Positions 25,023-33,700 of a stretch of 37,122 bases of DNA are shown here, one piece after another. Numbering within the stretch: the first letter of the stretch is position 1; every line of letters starts with the position of its first letter. The position numbers and the translations under genes were made by a program. This DNA comes from Paraburkholderia sp. SG-MS1 (GTDB taxonomy: Bacteria; Pseudomonadota; Gammaproteobacteria; Burkholderiales; Burkholderiaceae), in NCBI RefSeq assembly GCF_012275575.1, contig NZ_NPIH01000277.1, positions 1-37,122 on the forward strand, written 5' to 3'. The notes below the pieces were generated by a model, which was given only the letters and a program-made list of their open reading frames with translations, was not told the origin of the DNA and made no database searches.

Positions 25023-25274
25023 ATGACGGCGAGCCCCGATCACGAAGACGAACACGGCACCGTGCCGTCGCCCTGCATCAACGTGTGCAGGATGGACGCG
25101 TCGACCGGCTGGTGCGAAGGGTGCCTGCGCACCATCGACGAGATCGCCGGCTGGTCGCTATTCGACGACAACGCGAAGCGCGCGGTGTGGGACGCGATCG
25201 AGGGCCGTCACGCCCAGTTCATGGCAAGCGAGGCCAAAGCACAGGTCGACGCGCAGACCAGGGCGAAACGATGA
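25023..25274 (+). CDS. DUF1289 small Cys-rich protein
   Basis: An 83-residue protein with the DUF1289 pattern PSPCINVCRMD ... GWCEGCLRT, four Cys probably holding a metal or iron-sulfur site, followed by EIAGWSLFDDNAKRAVW. Function is unknown. It starts 4 bp after the upstream stop and overlaps the next gene by four bases (ATGA). Confidence 0.88.
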   Translation: MTASPDHEDEHGTVPSPCINVCRMDASTGWCEGCLRTIDEIAGWSLFDDNAKRAVWDAIEGRHAQFMASEAKAQVDAQTRAKR

Positions 25275-25738
25275 CCACTGCGCCACGCATTGTCACGATT
25301 GGCGAGACGTTCAGTTCGACGCTTCAGTTGTCGGCGGATTCGGTGAAATCGTTCGCCACGCTCGTCAACGATCTCAACCCCCTCCATCACGACGACGCCT
25401 ATGCCGCGCAAAGCCGTTTCGGCGGCCTGATCGCGTCGGGCACGCAGCCGACCGCGCATTTCATGGCGCTGCTGGCAACGCACTTCTCAACCTACGCGCA
25501 ACCGCTCGGCCTCGAATTCGATATCAAGCTGAAGAAGGCCGTTCATGCGCACGACACGCTGACCATCAGGTGGCGCGTGCGCGACGCTTACTGGAAGCCG
25601 AGCCTGAACGGCGATCTGACGCATCTCGAAGGCACGGTGTTGAACCAGCGCGGCGAGACCGTGCTGGTAGGTAGCTCGACCATTCTAGTGATGCCGAAGC
25701 CCGAAGCGTCCGCGCAAGCGCGGAGCCCCGCATCATGA
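25271..25738 (+). CDS. MaoC-like (R)-specific enoyl-CoA hydratase family protein
   Basis: A 155-residue single hot-dog domain. The hydratase-2 dyad lies in DLNPLHHDD (D34, N36, H39), followed by RFGGLIASGTQ. This type hydrates 2-enoyl-CoA to (R)-3-hydroxyacyl-CoA. The true start is ATG 25271, overlapping the DUF1289 stop; the ORF extension upstream is out of context. It overlaps the next gene by four bases, so the two are coupled. Confidence 0.88.
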   Translation: MTTAPRIVTIGETFSSTLQLSADSVKSFATLVNDLNPLHHDDAYAAQSRFGGLIASGTQPTAHFMALLATHFSTYAQPLGLEFDIKLKKAVHAHDTLTIRWRVRDAYWKPSLNGDLTHLEGTVLNQRGETVLVGSSTILVMPKPEASAQARSPAS

Positions 25739-26655
25739 TCACGCTGCCGGAATCAATCCGCGTATTCGAACGCGGCTGGCTGTCATCGAACAACGTGCTG
25801 CTGGTCGACGAGACCTGTGCCGCTCTGGTCGACACGGGCTATGCGACGCATGCGCCGCAAACCGTGGCGCTGGTGCGGCAAGCGCTCGGCGCGCGGCCGC
25901 TCGATCTGATCGTCAACACGCATCTGCATTCGGACCACTGCGGCGGCAATGCGCTGTTGCAGGCGACGTGGCCGTGCCGCACCTTGATCCCCGCTTCCGA
26001 AGCCGACGCCGTGCGCGCCTGGGACGAAGCGCGGCTCACCTTTCGCGCAACGGGCCAGACCTGCGAACGCTTTACCTTCACCGGGACGATCGCGCCCGGC
26101 TCGCACCTGCGGCTCGGCGCGCTCGACTGGCAGGTGCTCGGCGCGCCCGGTCACGATCCGCATTCGCTGATGTTGTACTGCGCGCACGAGCGCATCCTCA
26201 TCAGCGCGGACGCGTTGTGGGAGAACGGCTTTGGGGTGATCTTTCCGGAGCTCGAAGGCGAAAGCGGTTTTGCCGAGGAGCAGGCCGTGCTCGACGCGAT
26301 TGCGAGGCTCGACGTGCGCGTCGTGATCCCAGGCCACGGCGCGCCGTTCACGAATGTCGAACAGGCGCTTGAACGCGCATTTTCGCGCGTCGCGTGGTTG
26401 CGTGCCGATCCCGAGCGCAATGCGAGGAACGCGTTGAAGGTGCTGATCGTATTCAAGCTGCTCGACGTGCGCACGATGAGTTTCGACACCCTGCTGCAGT
26501 TGCTCGACGACGCGGCCGTGATGCGCGCCGCCGCGTCGATGCTCAAGCCCCGCCGCGAGTGGCCGGCGCTGGTGAAGGATATCGTCGCGGAACTGGGCGC
26601 GAAGAATGGGCCGCTGGAGACGGATGGCAGGCGCATCATCGCGCGTCAGCGTTGA
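25735..26655 (+). CDS. Metallo-beta-lactamase-fold hydrolase
   Basis: A 306-residue MBL-fold protein. Metal motif THLHSDHCGG (H63, H65, D67, H68), a His in GAPGHDPHSL, Asp in LISADALWE and a last His in VIPGHGAPF complete a binuclear site. Position after a MaoC hydratase hints at an acyl-thioester, but the substrate is not defined. It is a different subfamily from the MBL enzyme at 4771-5844. It ends the set begun by the YbaK-like gene. Confidence 0.88.
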   Translation: MITLPESIRVFERGWLSSNNVLLVDETCAALVDTGYATHAPQTVALVRQALGARPLDLIVNTHLHSDHCGGNALLQATWPCRTLIPASEADAVRAWDEARLTFRATGQTCERFTFTGTIAPGSHLRLGALDWQVLGAPGHDPHSLMLYCAHERILISADALWENGFGVIFPELEGESGFAEEQAVLDAIARLDVRVVIPGHGAPFTNVEQALERAFSRVAWLRADPERNARNALKVLIVFKLLDVRTMSFDTLLQLLDDAAVMRAAASMLKPRREWPALVKDIVAELGAKNGPLETDGRRIIARQR

Positions 26656-26712
26656 TGCAAACGCTCGTGCGGGAACGCCCCGCACGCGCAGCGGCAGACA
26701 AATTGTCACCAC

Positions 26713-26747
26713 AAAAAGAAAGCCGCTCGACAATCAAGGCGAGCGGC
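26713..26747 (-). terminator. Rho-independent terminator for the EamA gene
   Basis: Read on the minus strand, an 8-bp GC stem (GCCGCTCG / CGAGCGGC, 10-nt loop) is followed by TTTCTTTTT. It lies 240 bp downstream of the EamA stop, so the transcript has a long 3' end; on the plus strand no T-run follows. Confidence 0.7.
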
Positions 26748-26986
26748 GGAAATTCTGTCGGACGTGATCAGCGTCGCTATGAATGATACGCGTCGCGGTT
26801 TTTTGACCGCATCGGTGATTTCCCTACAGAAGTTTGACACTGCCTCTTAAACCGCCTACACCTCGGCCATGAAGCCCATGTGGTCCCAGCTTTCGCGCCA
26901 TTGATCCGCTCATACGAACAATAACCCCTCCCGCGGTTATTCCGGAATCCGTAACATTGCGACTGCCGGCATCGGCATGATGTCGA
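26748..26986. other. 3' region of the EamA transcript
   Basis: No supported gene. The stretch holds small inverted repeats: GCGGT / ACCGC (26795-26810), AATAACC / GGTTATT (26920-26941) and the palindrome ATTCCGGAAT (26939-26948). Together with the distant terminator it could be a processed 3' UTR, but nothing specific is identified. Confidence 0.3.
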
Positions 26987-27889
26987 TCAAGTCGACGACG
27001 AGAGCCGCTTCTGCGGCACGATACGCCAGCCAAGATTGACGCCTGCCGCCGCCAGCAGAATCAGCACCGCGCCGAGCACCTGAATCCATGCGAGCGTTTG
27101 CCCGAAAGCGATCCGATCGACGATGATCGCCACGACCGGATAGATGAACGACAACGCGCCGGTCATCGACGTCGGCAGCTTCTGGATCGCACCATACAGC
27201 AGCACGTACATGAGGCCGGTATTGACGACGCCGAGCACGACCAGTTCGAGCCATTGCGCGCCGCTCGTCGGCAGCGCATCGAAGTGCACGAACGGCGCGA
27301 GCATCACGACGCCGAGCGACACCTGGATCAATGCGATCAGATGCGGCGGCGTGCCCTTGAGCCGTTTCGTGATGATCGACGACACCGCATACATCGCCGC
27401 CGCGCCAACCGCATACGCGACCCCGACGAGGTATTGGCCCGGCACCGCCAGCACTGCCGGCTCGACCTTCACGACGAACACGAGGCCGATGAACGCGACC
27501 ACCAGCCACGCGAGCGTCGACGCGCTGATGCGCTCGCGAAACACCAGCGCGCCGAGCGCGACCAGCATGAAGGGCTGGGTGTTGTAGACGGCCGTCGCCA
27601 TCGAAATCGACGCGCGTGAATACGCTGCGAACAACAAAACCCAGTTGATGACGATGGCCGCGCCGCCGAGCAACGCAAGGCCGAACATTTTCCAGGAGAA
27701 CAGCTTGCGCCTGAAAAGGCCGAGTACCGCACACACGAGCGCCAGCGTCGCGCCGCCGAAAATGCAGCGAAAGAACACCACGTTGAACGGACTCTGCTGT
27801 GACGACACCACCAGCCAGCCGATAGTGCCGGACATCAGCATCGCCATCGTCATCTCCGCGGCCCCGCGGCGAATTTCGTTTGAAGCCAT
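26987..27889 (-). CDS. EamA/DMT-family transporter
   Basis: A 300-residue inner-membrane protein with about ten hydrophobic segments in two EamA repeats, beginning MAMLMSGTIGWLVV and RCIFGGATLALVCAVLG, and ending with GAVLILLAAAGVNLGW. DMT exporters commonly release amino acids or metabolites. The neighbour in the other direction is an Lrp/AsnC regulator starting 111 bp away, a common pairing in which the regulator senses the exported amino acid. The true substrate is unknown. Confidence 0.9.
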   Translation of the reverse strand: MASNEIRRGAAEMTMAMLMSGTIGWLVVSSQQSPFNVVFFRCIFGGATLALVCAVLGLFRRKLFSWKMFGLALLGGAAIVINWVLLFAAYSRASISMATAVYNTQPFMLVALGALVFRERISASTLAWLVVAFIGLVFVVKVEPAVLAVPGQYLVGVAYAVGAAAMYAVSSIITKRLKGTPPHLIALIQVSLGVVMLAPFVHFDALPTSGAQWLELVVLGVVNTGLMYVLLYGAIQKLPTSMTGALSFIYPVVAIIVDRIAFGQTLAWIQVLGAVLILLAAAGVNLGWRIVPQKRLSSST

Positions 27890-28003
27890 GATTCGATCCC
27901 TGGATTGATGCTTTCATGAGGAGCAGTGTAATTAATCCGATCGCACGAATACATGGCTAAACTTAAGTCTTGCGGGGAGTTCACCTAATAATCGAAGGTC
28001 ATG

Positions 28004-28474
28004 ATGAGCAAACGCCTTGTCGTATCCCCGCCCGCCGCGCTCGACGACACCGATCGGGCGCTCCTTGCCGCGCTCGCGCAGGACGCGCGTCAGCCGGTCA
28101 GCGAACTGGCGCGCGTCGTGGGACTGTCGGCACCGAGTACGGCCGAACGCATTCGCCGGCTCGAAGCGCAAGGCGTGATCGAGCGCTTCACGGTGGAGAT
28201 CGATCCCCGCGCGCTCGGCTTCACGCTGCAGGCGATCGTGCGCGTGAAGCCCTTACCAGGTCAGTTGCATCTGGTGGAGGAGGTGCTGCGGCGCATTCCG
28301 GAGTTCGTCGAATGCGACAAGGTGACGGGCGACGATTGCTTCATCTGCCGCCTGGTCCTGCATTCGATCGAACAGCTCGATGAGATTCTGTCGAAAGTCA
28401 CGGAGCGCGCGGAGACCAGCACCGCGATCGTCAAGTCGACGCCGATCGCGCGCCGCCTGCCTCCGCTTGGTTGA
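28004..28474 (+). CDS. Lrp/AsnC-family transcriptional regulator
   Basis: About 156 residues: an N-terminal HTH (LDDTDRALLAALAQDARQPVSELARVVG followed by SAPSTAERIRRLEAQGVI) and a C-terminal RAM/AsnC ligand domain (FTLQAIVRVKPLPGQL ... ECDKVTGDDCFICRLVLHS). ATG 28004 is preferred because GAAGG at 27994-27998 is 5 bp from it, though ATG 28001 is only one codon earlier. It probably controls the divergent exporter; ACTTAAGT at 27961-27968 is a possible part of its operator. Confidence 0.9.
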   Translation: MSKRLVVSPPAALDDTDRALLAALAQDARQPVSELARVVGLSAPSTAERIRRLEAQGVIERFTVEIDPRALGFTLQAIVRVKPLPGQLHLVEEVLRRIPEFVECDKVTGDDCFICRLVLHSIEQLDEILSKVTERAETSTAIVKSTPIARRLPPLG

Positions 28475-28499
28475 ACGAGGCGTGCGGCCTGCCCTGGCA

Positions 28500-29390
28500 C
28501 TACCGCTCGACCGCTTCGAAGAAGGACAGCATTTCGGCGACCAGTTCGTCCGGCGCTTCCTCCGGTATGTAGTGTCTGCAAGACAGCGCACGGCCGCTCA
28601 CGTCGCGCGCCACGTGACGCCATTCGCCGAGCGCGTCGAAGCACCTCTCGATCACGCCCTTGTCGCCCCACAACACGCGCAGCGGACAGCCGATCTTGTT
28701 ACCGCGCTCGATGTCCGCCCGATCGTGCTCGAGGTCGATGCTCGCCGACGCGCGATAGTCCTCGCACATCGCATGCACCGCGCCTGGTTGCGAGAGCGCC
28801 GCGCGATAAGCGTCGAGCGCGGTGGGTTCGAACGGCGCGAGGCCCGCGTGACGGCTGCCCATCACCGCATCGACATAAGCGACGGGATTCGCGCCGATCA
28901 GCGTTTCCGGCAACGGCTCCGGCTGGATCAGGAAGAACCAGTGGAAATAGAGCGTCGCGAACGTGCGGTCGGTGGCTTCGTACATCGCGAGCGTCGGCGC
29001 GATGTCGAGCAGCATCAGACGCTCGACCGCCTCGGCATGGTCCAGCGCCATCCGGTGCGCGACGCGCGCGCCACGATCGTGCGCACAGACGAGGAATTTC
29101 TGGAAGCCGAAGTGACGCATCACGGTGACCTGATCCGCGGCCATCGCGCGTTTGGAATACGGCAGGTGCGCCGCGTCGCTCAGCGGTTTGCCCGATGCGC
29201 CATAGCCCCGCAGATCGGTCGCGACGACGGTGAAGTGCTCGGCGAGGCGCGCGGCGCAGCGCTCCCAGATCAGATGCGACTGCGGATGGCCGTGCAACAA
29301 CAGCAGAGGCGGCCCTGCTCCGCCCTTCACTCCGAAAATATCGACATCGCCCACGGCGACGCGAAAAGGCGTGAAATTCTCGAAGGCCAT
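28500..29390 (-). CDS. Fluoroacetate/haloacetate dehalogenase-like alpha/beta hydrolase
   Basis: A 296-residue hydrolase with an aspartate nucleophile. D105-R106-G-A-R109, D129 (LLDIAP), H150-W151, Y212 and H273 line up by order and spacing with the nucleophile, carboxylate-binding Arg pair, acidic triad member, halide pocket and His base known in fluoroacetate dehalogenases (numbered D104, R105, R108, D128, H149, W150, Y212 and H271 in the Burkholderia FA1 enzyme). Start 29390 follows AGAGAG; the longer ORF start at 29474 is unlikely. It ends 26 bp from the Lrp-type gene, converging with it. Activity on C-F bonds is inferred, not shown. Confidence 0.88.
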   Translation of the reverse strand: MAFENFTPFRVAVGDVDIFGVKGGAGPPLLLLHGHPQSHLIWERCAARLAEHFTVVATDLRGYGASGKPLSDAAHLPYSKRAMAADQVTVMRHFGFQKFLVCAHDRGARVAHRMALDHAEAVERLMLLDIAPTLAMYEATDRTFATLYFHWFFLIQPEPLPETLIGANPVAYVDAVMGSRHAGLAPFEPTALDAYRAALSQPGAVHAMCEDYRASASIDLEHDRADIERGNKIGCPLRVLWGDKGVIERCFDALGEWRHVARDVSGRALSCRHYIPEEAPDELVAEMLSFFEAVER

Positions 29391-29538
29391 GGCGTCTCTC
29401 TTTTGTGATTTGTGAGTGACTGCATTGTAGAAGCCCAATGTGTCCGCGCGGGGTGGGATAACCCACCCAAACATGAAACCTGAAGACTCCTTCCAACTGT
29501 TCCGGACAAAGCCGCCGGACGCGGCAACGCGCTTCGCC

Positions 29539-29557
29539 TATAATCGAACGATCGTTC
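29539..29557 (+). promoter_or_regulatory. -10 box and palindromic operator upstream of the nitronate monooxygenase gene
   Basis: A perfect TATAAT (29539-29544) is followed one base later by the 12-bp perfect palindrome GAACGATCGTTC (29546-29557), placed over the expected transcription start. A palindrome there suits a dimeric repressor such as a TetR-type protein. No clear -35 box is seen and no TetR gene is in the window. The leader to the ATG would be ~160 nt. Confidence 0.55.
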
Positions 29558-29711
29558 TTAAATGGTCGAGCGGCCTGGCCCGGCGGATGTCGTTGGCACC
29601 ACAGCGTGACGCGAGTCAGCTTCGATACACCGCCGGCCATGTGCCGCTAAACTCATCAAACGCCGGGCGCTCAACGCCGCACCGGTCCGCCTGAAACAGG
29701 AGACTCGCACT

Positions 29712-30683
29712 ATGGCATTGCCCGCCGCCCTGCAAAACCTTGCGCTGCCCGTCGTCGCTTCGCCGATGTTCATCGTCAGCTATCCCGAACTCGTGCTGGC
29801 CCAATGCAAGGCCGGCATCGTCGGCTCGTTCCCCGCGCTCAATGCGCGCCCGTCCGAATTGCTCGACGAATGGCTCACGCAGATCCAGACGCAACTCGCC
29901 GACTACAAGGCGGCCCATCCCGATGCGATTATCGGGCCCATCGCCGTCAATCAGATCGTTCATCAGTCGAATACGCGGCTCGAACACGACGTGCGCGTGT
30001 GCGTCGAGCACAAGGTGCCAATCTTCATCACGAGCCTGCGCGCGCCCGCGCGTGAAATCGTCGATGCCGTGCATAGCTACGGCGGCATCGTGCTGCACGA
30101 CGTGATCAATCTGCGCCACGCGCAGAAGGCGCTGGAAGCGGGCGTCGACGGTCTGATCCTGGTGGCGTCCGGCGCGGGCGGCCATGCGGGCACGACCTCG
30201 CCGTTCGCGCTGGTCGGCGAAGTGCGGCGCATCTTCGACGGCCCGATCGTACTGTCGGGCTCGATCGCCAACGGCGGCTCGATTCTCGCGGCGCAGGCGA
30301 TGGGCGCGGACCTCGCCTACATGGGCACGCGTTTCATTGCGACGAAGGAAGCGCATGCGGTCGACAGCTACAAGCAGGCGATCGTCAACTCCACGGCGTC
30401 GGACATCATTTACACGAATCTGTTTACCGGCGTGCACGGCAATTACATTCGCGAAAGCATCGTGAACGCGGGTCTCGACCCCGAAGCGCTGCCGGAATCC
30501 GACAAGACCAAGATGAACTTCGGCGGCGACAAGGCGAAGGCGTGGAAAGACATTTGGGGCGCGGGCCAGGGCGTCGGCCTGATGGACGATGTGCCGAGCG
30601 TCGGCGAACTGGTGGAGCGTTTGTCGCGTGAATATGAGGATGCGAAGGCACGGCTGGGGATCGGGAGCCAGGCATCGCGTTAA
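29712..30683 (+). CDS. Nitronate monooxygenase (2-nitropropane dioxygenase family)
   Basis: A 323-residue FMN-dependent TIM-barrel enzyme oxidising alkyl nitronates such as propionate-3-nitronate, a toxic succinate-dehydrogenase inhibitor. The N-terminal PVVASPMFIVSYPELVLAQCKAGIVGS, the flavin-phosphate loop ASGAGGHAGTTSPFAL, SGSIANGGSILAAQAMGADLAYMGTRF and the IYTNLFTGVHGNYI segment fit the family. AGGAG at 29698-29702 supports ATG 29712. It converges on icmF. Relatives with other roles exist, so the physiological substrate is open. Confidence 0.9.
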   Translation: MALPAALQNLALPVVASPMFIVSYPELVLAQCKAGIVGSFPALNARPSELLDEWLTQIQTQLADYKAAHPDAIIGPIAVNQIVHQSNTRLEHDVRVCVEHKVPIFITSLRAPAREIVDAVHSYGGIVLHDVINLRHAQKALEAGVDGLILVASGAGGHAGTTSPFALVGEVRRIFDGPIVLSGSIANGGSILAAQAMGADLAYMGTRFIATKEAHAVDSYKQAIVNSTASDIIYTNLFTGVHGNYIRESIVNAGLDPEALPESDKTKMNFGGDKAKAWKDIWGAGQGVGLMDDVPSVGELVERLSREYEDAKARLGIGSQASR

Positions 30684-30696
30684 GGCACGGCCTGGC

Positions 30697-30752
30697 GGAG
30701 CGCGCCGGTGCGCTCCATGGCTGCGGCTCGCTTCAGACTGCCGAGCCGCAGC
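30697..30752. terminator. Two hairpins between convergent genes
   Basis: A 7-bp stem GGAGCGC / GCGCTCC (30697-30716) and a perfect 11-bp stem GCTGCGGCTCG / CGAGCCGCAGC (30720-30752) fill the 90-bp gap between the nitronate monooxygenase and icmF. Neither is followed by a T-run on either strand, so they may slow polymerase or protect 3' ends rather than terminate alone. Confidence 0.45.
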
Positions 30753-30773
30753 GTATGCGACGCAGGCACCCGC

Positions 30774-33700
30774 CTACATATTCCGCCTATATTGCCCGCC
30801 CACCTCGAACAACGCATGGGTGATTTGGCCGAGCGAACACACACGCACCGCGTCGATCAGCACGGCGAACACATTCTCGTCATCGATCACCGCGCGCTTC
30901 AGACGTTCGAGCGCCGCGGGCGCCGCTTCGCGATGCCGCGCCTGGAATGCGTGCAGACGCTTTAACTGACTCTGCTTTTCTTCATCGGTGGAACGGGCCA
31001 GTACGATCGGCTGCGGCGTTTCATGGGGATGCGCGCTCAGGAACGTATTCACGCCGACGATCGGATACGACCCGTCATGCTTGCGATGCTCGTACAGCAT
31101 CGACTCGTCCTGGATGCGCCCGCGCTGATAGCCGGTTTCCATCGCGCCGAGCACGCCGCCGCGTTCGGTCAGCCGGTCGAATTCGGCCAGCACCGCCTCC
31201 TCCACCAGATCGGTCAACTCCTCGATCACGAAGCTGCCCTGATTCGGATTCTGGTTCCTCGCGAGCCCCCACTCGCGATTGATGATCAACTGGATCGCCA
31301 CCGCACGGCGCACCGAATCTTCGGTCGGCGTGGTGATCGCTTCGTCGAAAGCATTCGTGTGCAGCGAGTTGCAGTTGTCGTAGATCGCGATCAGCGCCTG
31401 CAGCGTGGTGCGGATGTCGTTGAAGTCGATCTCCTGCGCGTGCAGGCTGCGCCCCGATGTCTGCACGTGATACTTGAGCTTCTGACTGCGTTCGTTCGCG
31501 CCGTAGCGCTCGCGCATCGCAATCGCCCAGATGCGGCGCGCGACGCGGCCCAGCACCGTGTACTCGGGGTCCATGCCGTTCGAAAAGAAGAACGACAGAT
31601 TCGGCGCGAAGTCGTCGATCGCCATGCCGCGCGCCAGATAGGCCTCGACGTAAGTGAAGCCGTTGGCCAGCGTGTAGGCGAGTTGCGAAATCGGATTCGC
31701 GCCGGCCTCGGCGATGTGATAGCCGGAGATCGACACCGAATAGAAATTACGCACGCCGTGCTCGACGAAATACGCCTGAATATCGCCCATCACTTTCAGG
31801 CTGAACTCGGTCGAGAAGATGCAGGTGTTCTGGCCTTGGTCTTCCTTCAGGATATCGGCCTGCACGGTGCCGCGCACGTTTGCCAATGCCGTGCGACGGG
31901 TCGCGGCGAGCTCCTCGTCGGTGAGCGGGCGGCCTTGCTGCTGCTCCATGCGCGCGATCTGCTGATCGATCGCGACGTTGAAGAACATCGCGAGCAGGGT
32001 CGGCGCGGGGCCGTTGATCGTCATCGACACCGAGGTTTCCGGCGCGCACAGGTCGAAGCCGTCGTACAGCGCCTGCATGTCGTCGAGGGTTGCGACCGAC
32101 ACGCCCGAATTGCCCACCTTGCCGTAGATGTCCGGGCGTTCGTGCGGCTCTTCGCCGTATAGCGTGACCGAATCGAAGGCGGTCGAAAGACGTTTGGCCG
32201 GCATGCCTTCGGAGAGCAGTTTGAAACGGCGGTTGGTGCGCTGCGGATCGCCTTCGCCGGCAAACATACGAGTCGGGTCTTCGTTCTCGCGGCGAAACGG
32301 GAACACGCCGGCGGTGAAGGGAAAATAGCCGGGCAGATTGTCGAGCATCAACCAGCGCAGAATTTCGCCGTGGTCGACGAATTTCGGCAGCGCGACTTTG
32401 CGGATTTCGGAGCCGGAGAGCGTCGTCACGGTGAGCGCGGTGTGGATTTCGCGTTCGCGAATGCGCACGATGTGTTCTGCGCCGGAATAAGCGGCCACGG
32501 TTTGTGGCCAGCTGTCGATGAGTTGGCGCTCGCGTTCGCCGAGGGCGGCGCTGCGCTGGGCGATCAGGGAGTCGAGGGCGGTTAGGGTGGCCGGCGGGTC
32601 GGTTTGCGCGGTTGCGCTGCTAGTGGCGTTTGCGGTGGCACTTGTTTTTGCGTTGGTACCGATGTCCGGGTTAGCGGGCGGGGCTGCGCTGGTCGCGGCT
32701 TCTGCTCTTGCGGCCGCATCTGCTCCCGCGTCCGGGCAAGCGCCCGCTCCTTCGCCCGCCTCCGCAAGCATCCGACGCGCCTCGACAAGCTGCCAACGCT
32801 CGCGCGCGATGCGCGCTTGCGCGTCGGCGCGCGCGCGGTAAGCGTGGACTGTCTGCGCAATATCGGCCAGATAGCGCACACGAGCCGGCGGCACGATCGC
32901 ATTGCGACCGCTTGAGAAGCGCAGGCCCTCGGGCGTCGCCAGACGGCCCCCGCCCGAACGCAAACCGTGCCGGCGCAGCGCCTCGGCGACGTGGCGGTAC
33001 AACGCGGTCACGCCGTCGTCGTTGAAGCGCGAGGCGATCGTTCCGAACACCGGCATCGCGTCGGGCGGCGCGGCGAAGTCAGCGCGATTGCGCTGCACCT
33101 GTTTCGCGACGTCCCGCAATGCGTCCGCCGCGCCTCTGCGATCGAACTTGTTGATCGCGATGAAGCCGGCGAAGTCGAGCATGTCGATCTTCTCCAACTG
33201 GCTCGCCGCGCCGAACTCCGGCGTCATCACGTAGAGCGATTCGTCGACGAACGGCACGATCGCCGCATCACCCTGCCCGATCCCGGATGTCTCGATGACG
33301 ATCAGATCGAAGCCCGCCGCCTTGCAGAGCATCAGCGCGTCGGGCAGCGAGTCGGACAGTTCGCTCGACGCTTCGCGCGTCGCCATCGAGCGCATGTAGA
33401 CACGCGCGCCGCCGCCCCAGTCGCCGATTGCGTTCATGCGGATGCGGTCGCCAAGCAGCGCGCCGCCCGACTTGCGGCGCGACGGGTCGATCGCGAGCAC
33501 GGCGATCGTGAGGGCGTCGCCGTAGTCGAGCCGGAAGCGGCGGATCAGTTCGTCGGTAAGCGACGACTTGCCGGCGCCGCCCGTTCCGGTGATGCCGAGT
33601 ATGGGGGTCGCCGAGGGTTTCGCGAGCGCAGACAGTTGTTCGCGGCTCGCTGGATCGACGCTGCCTGCTTCGAATGCGCTGATGAGTTGGGCGAGCCGGC

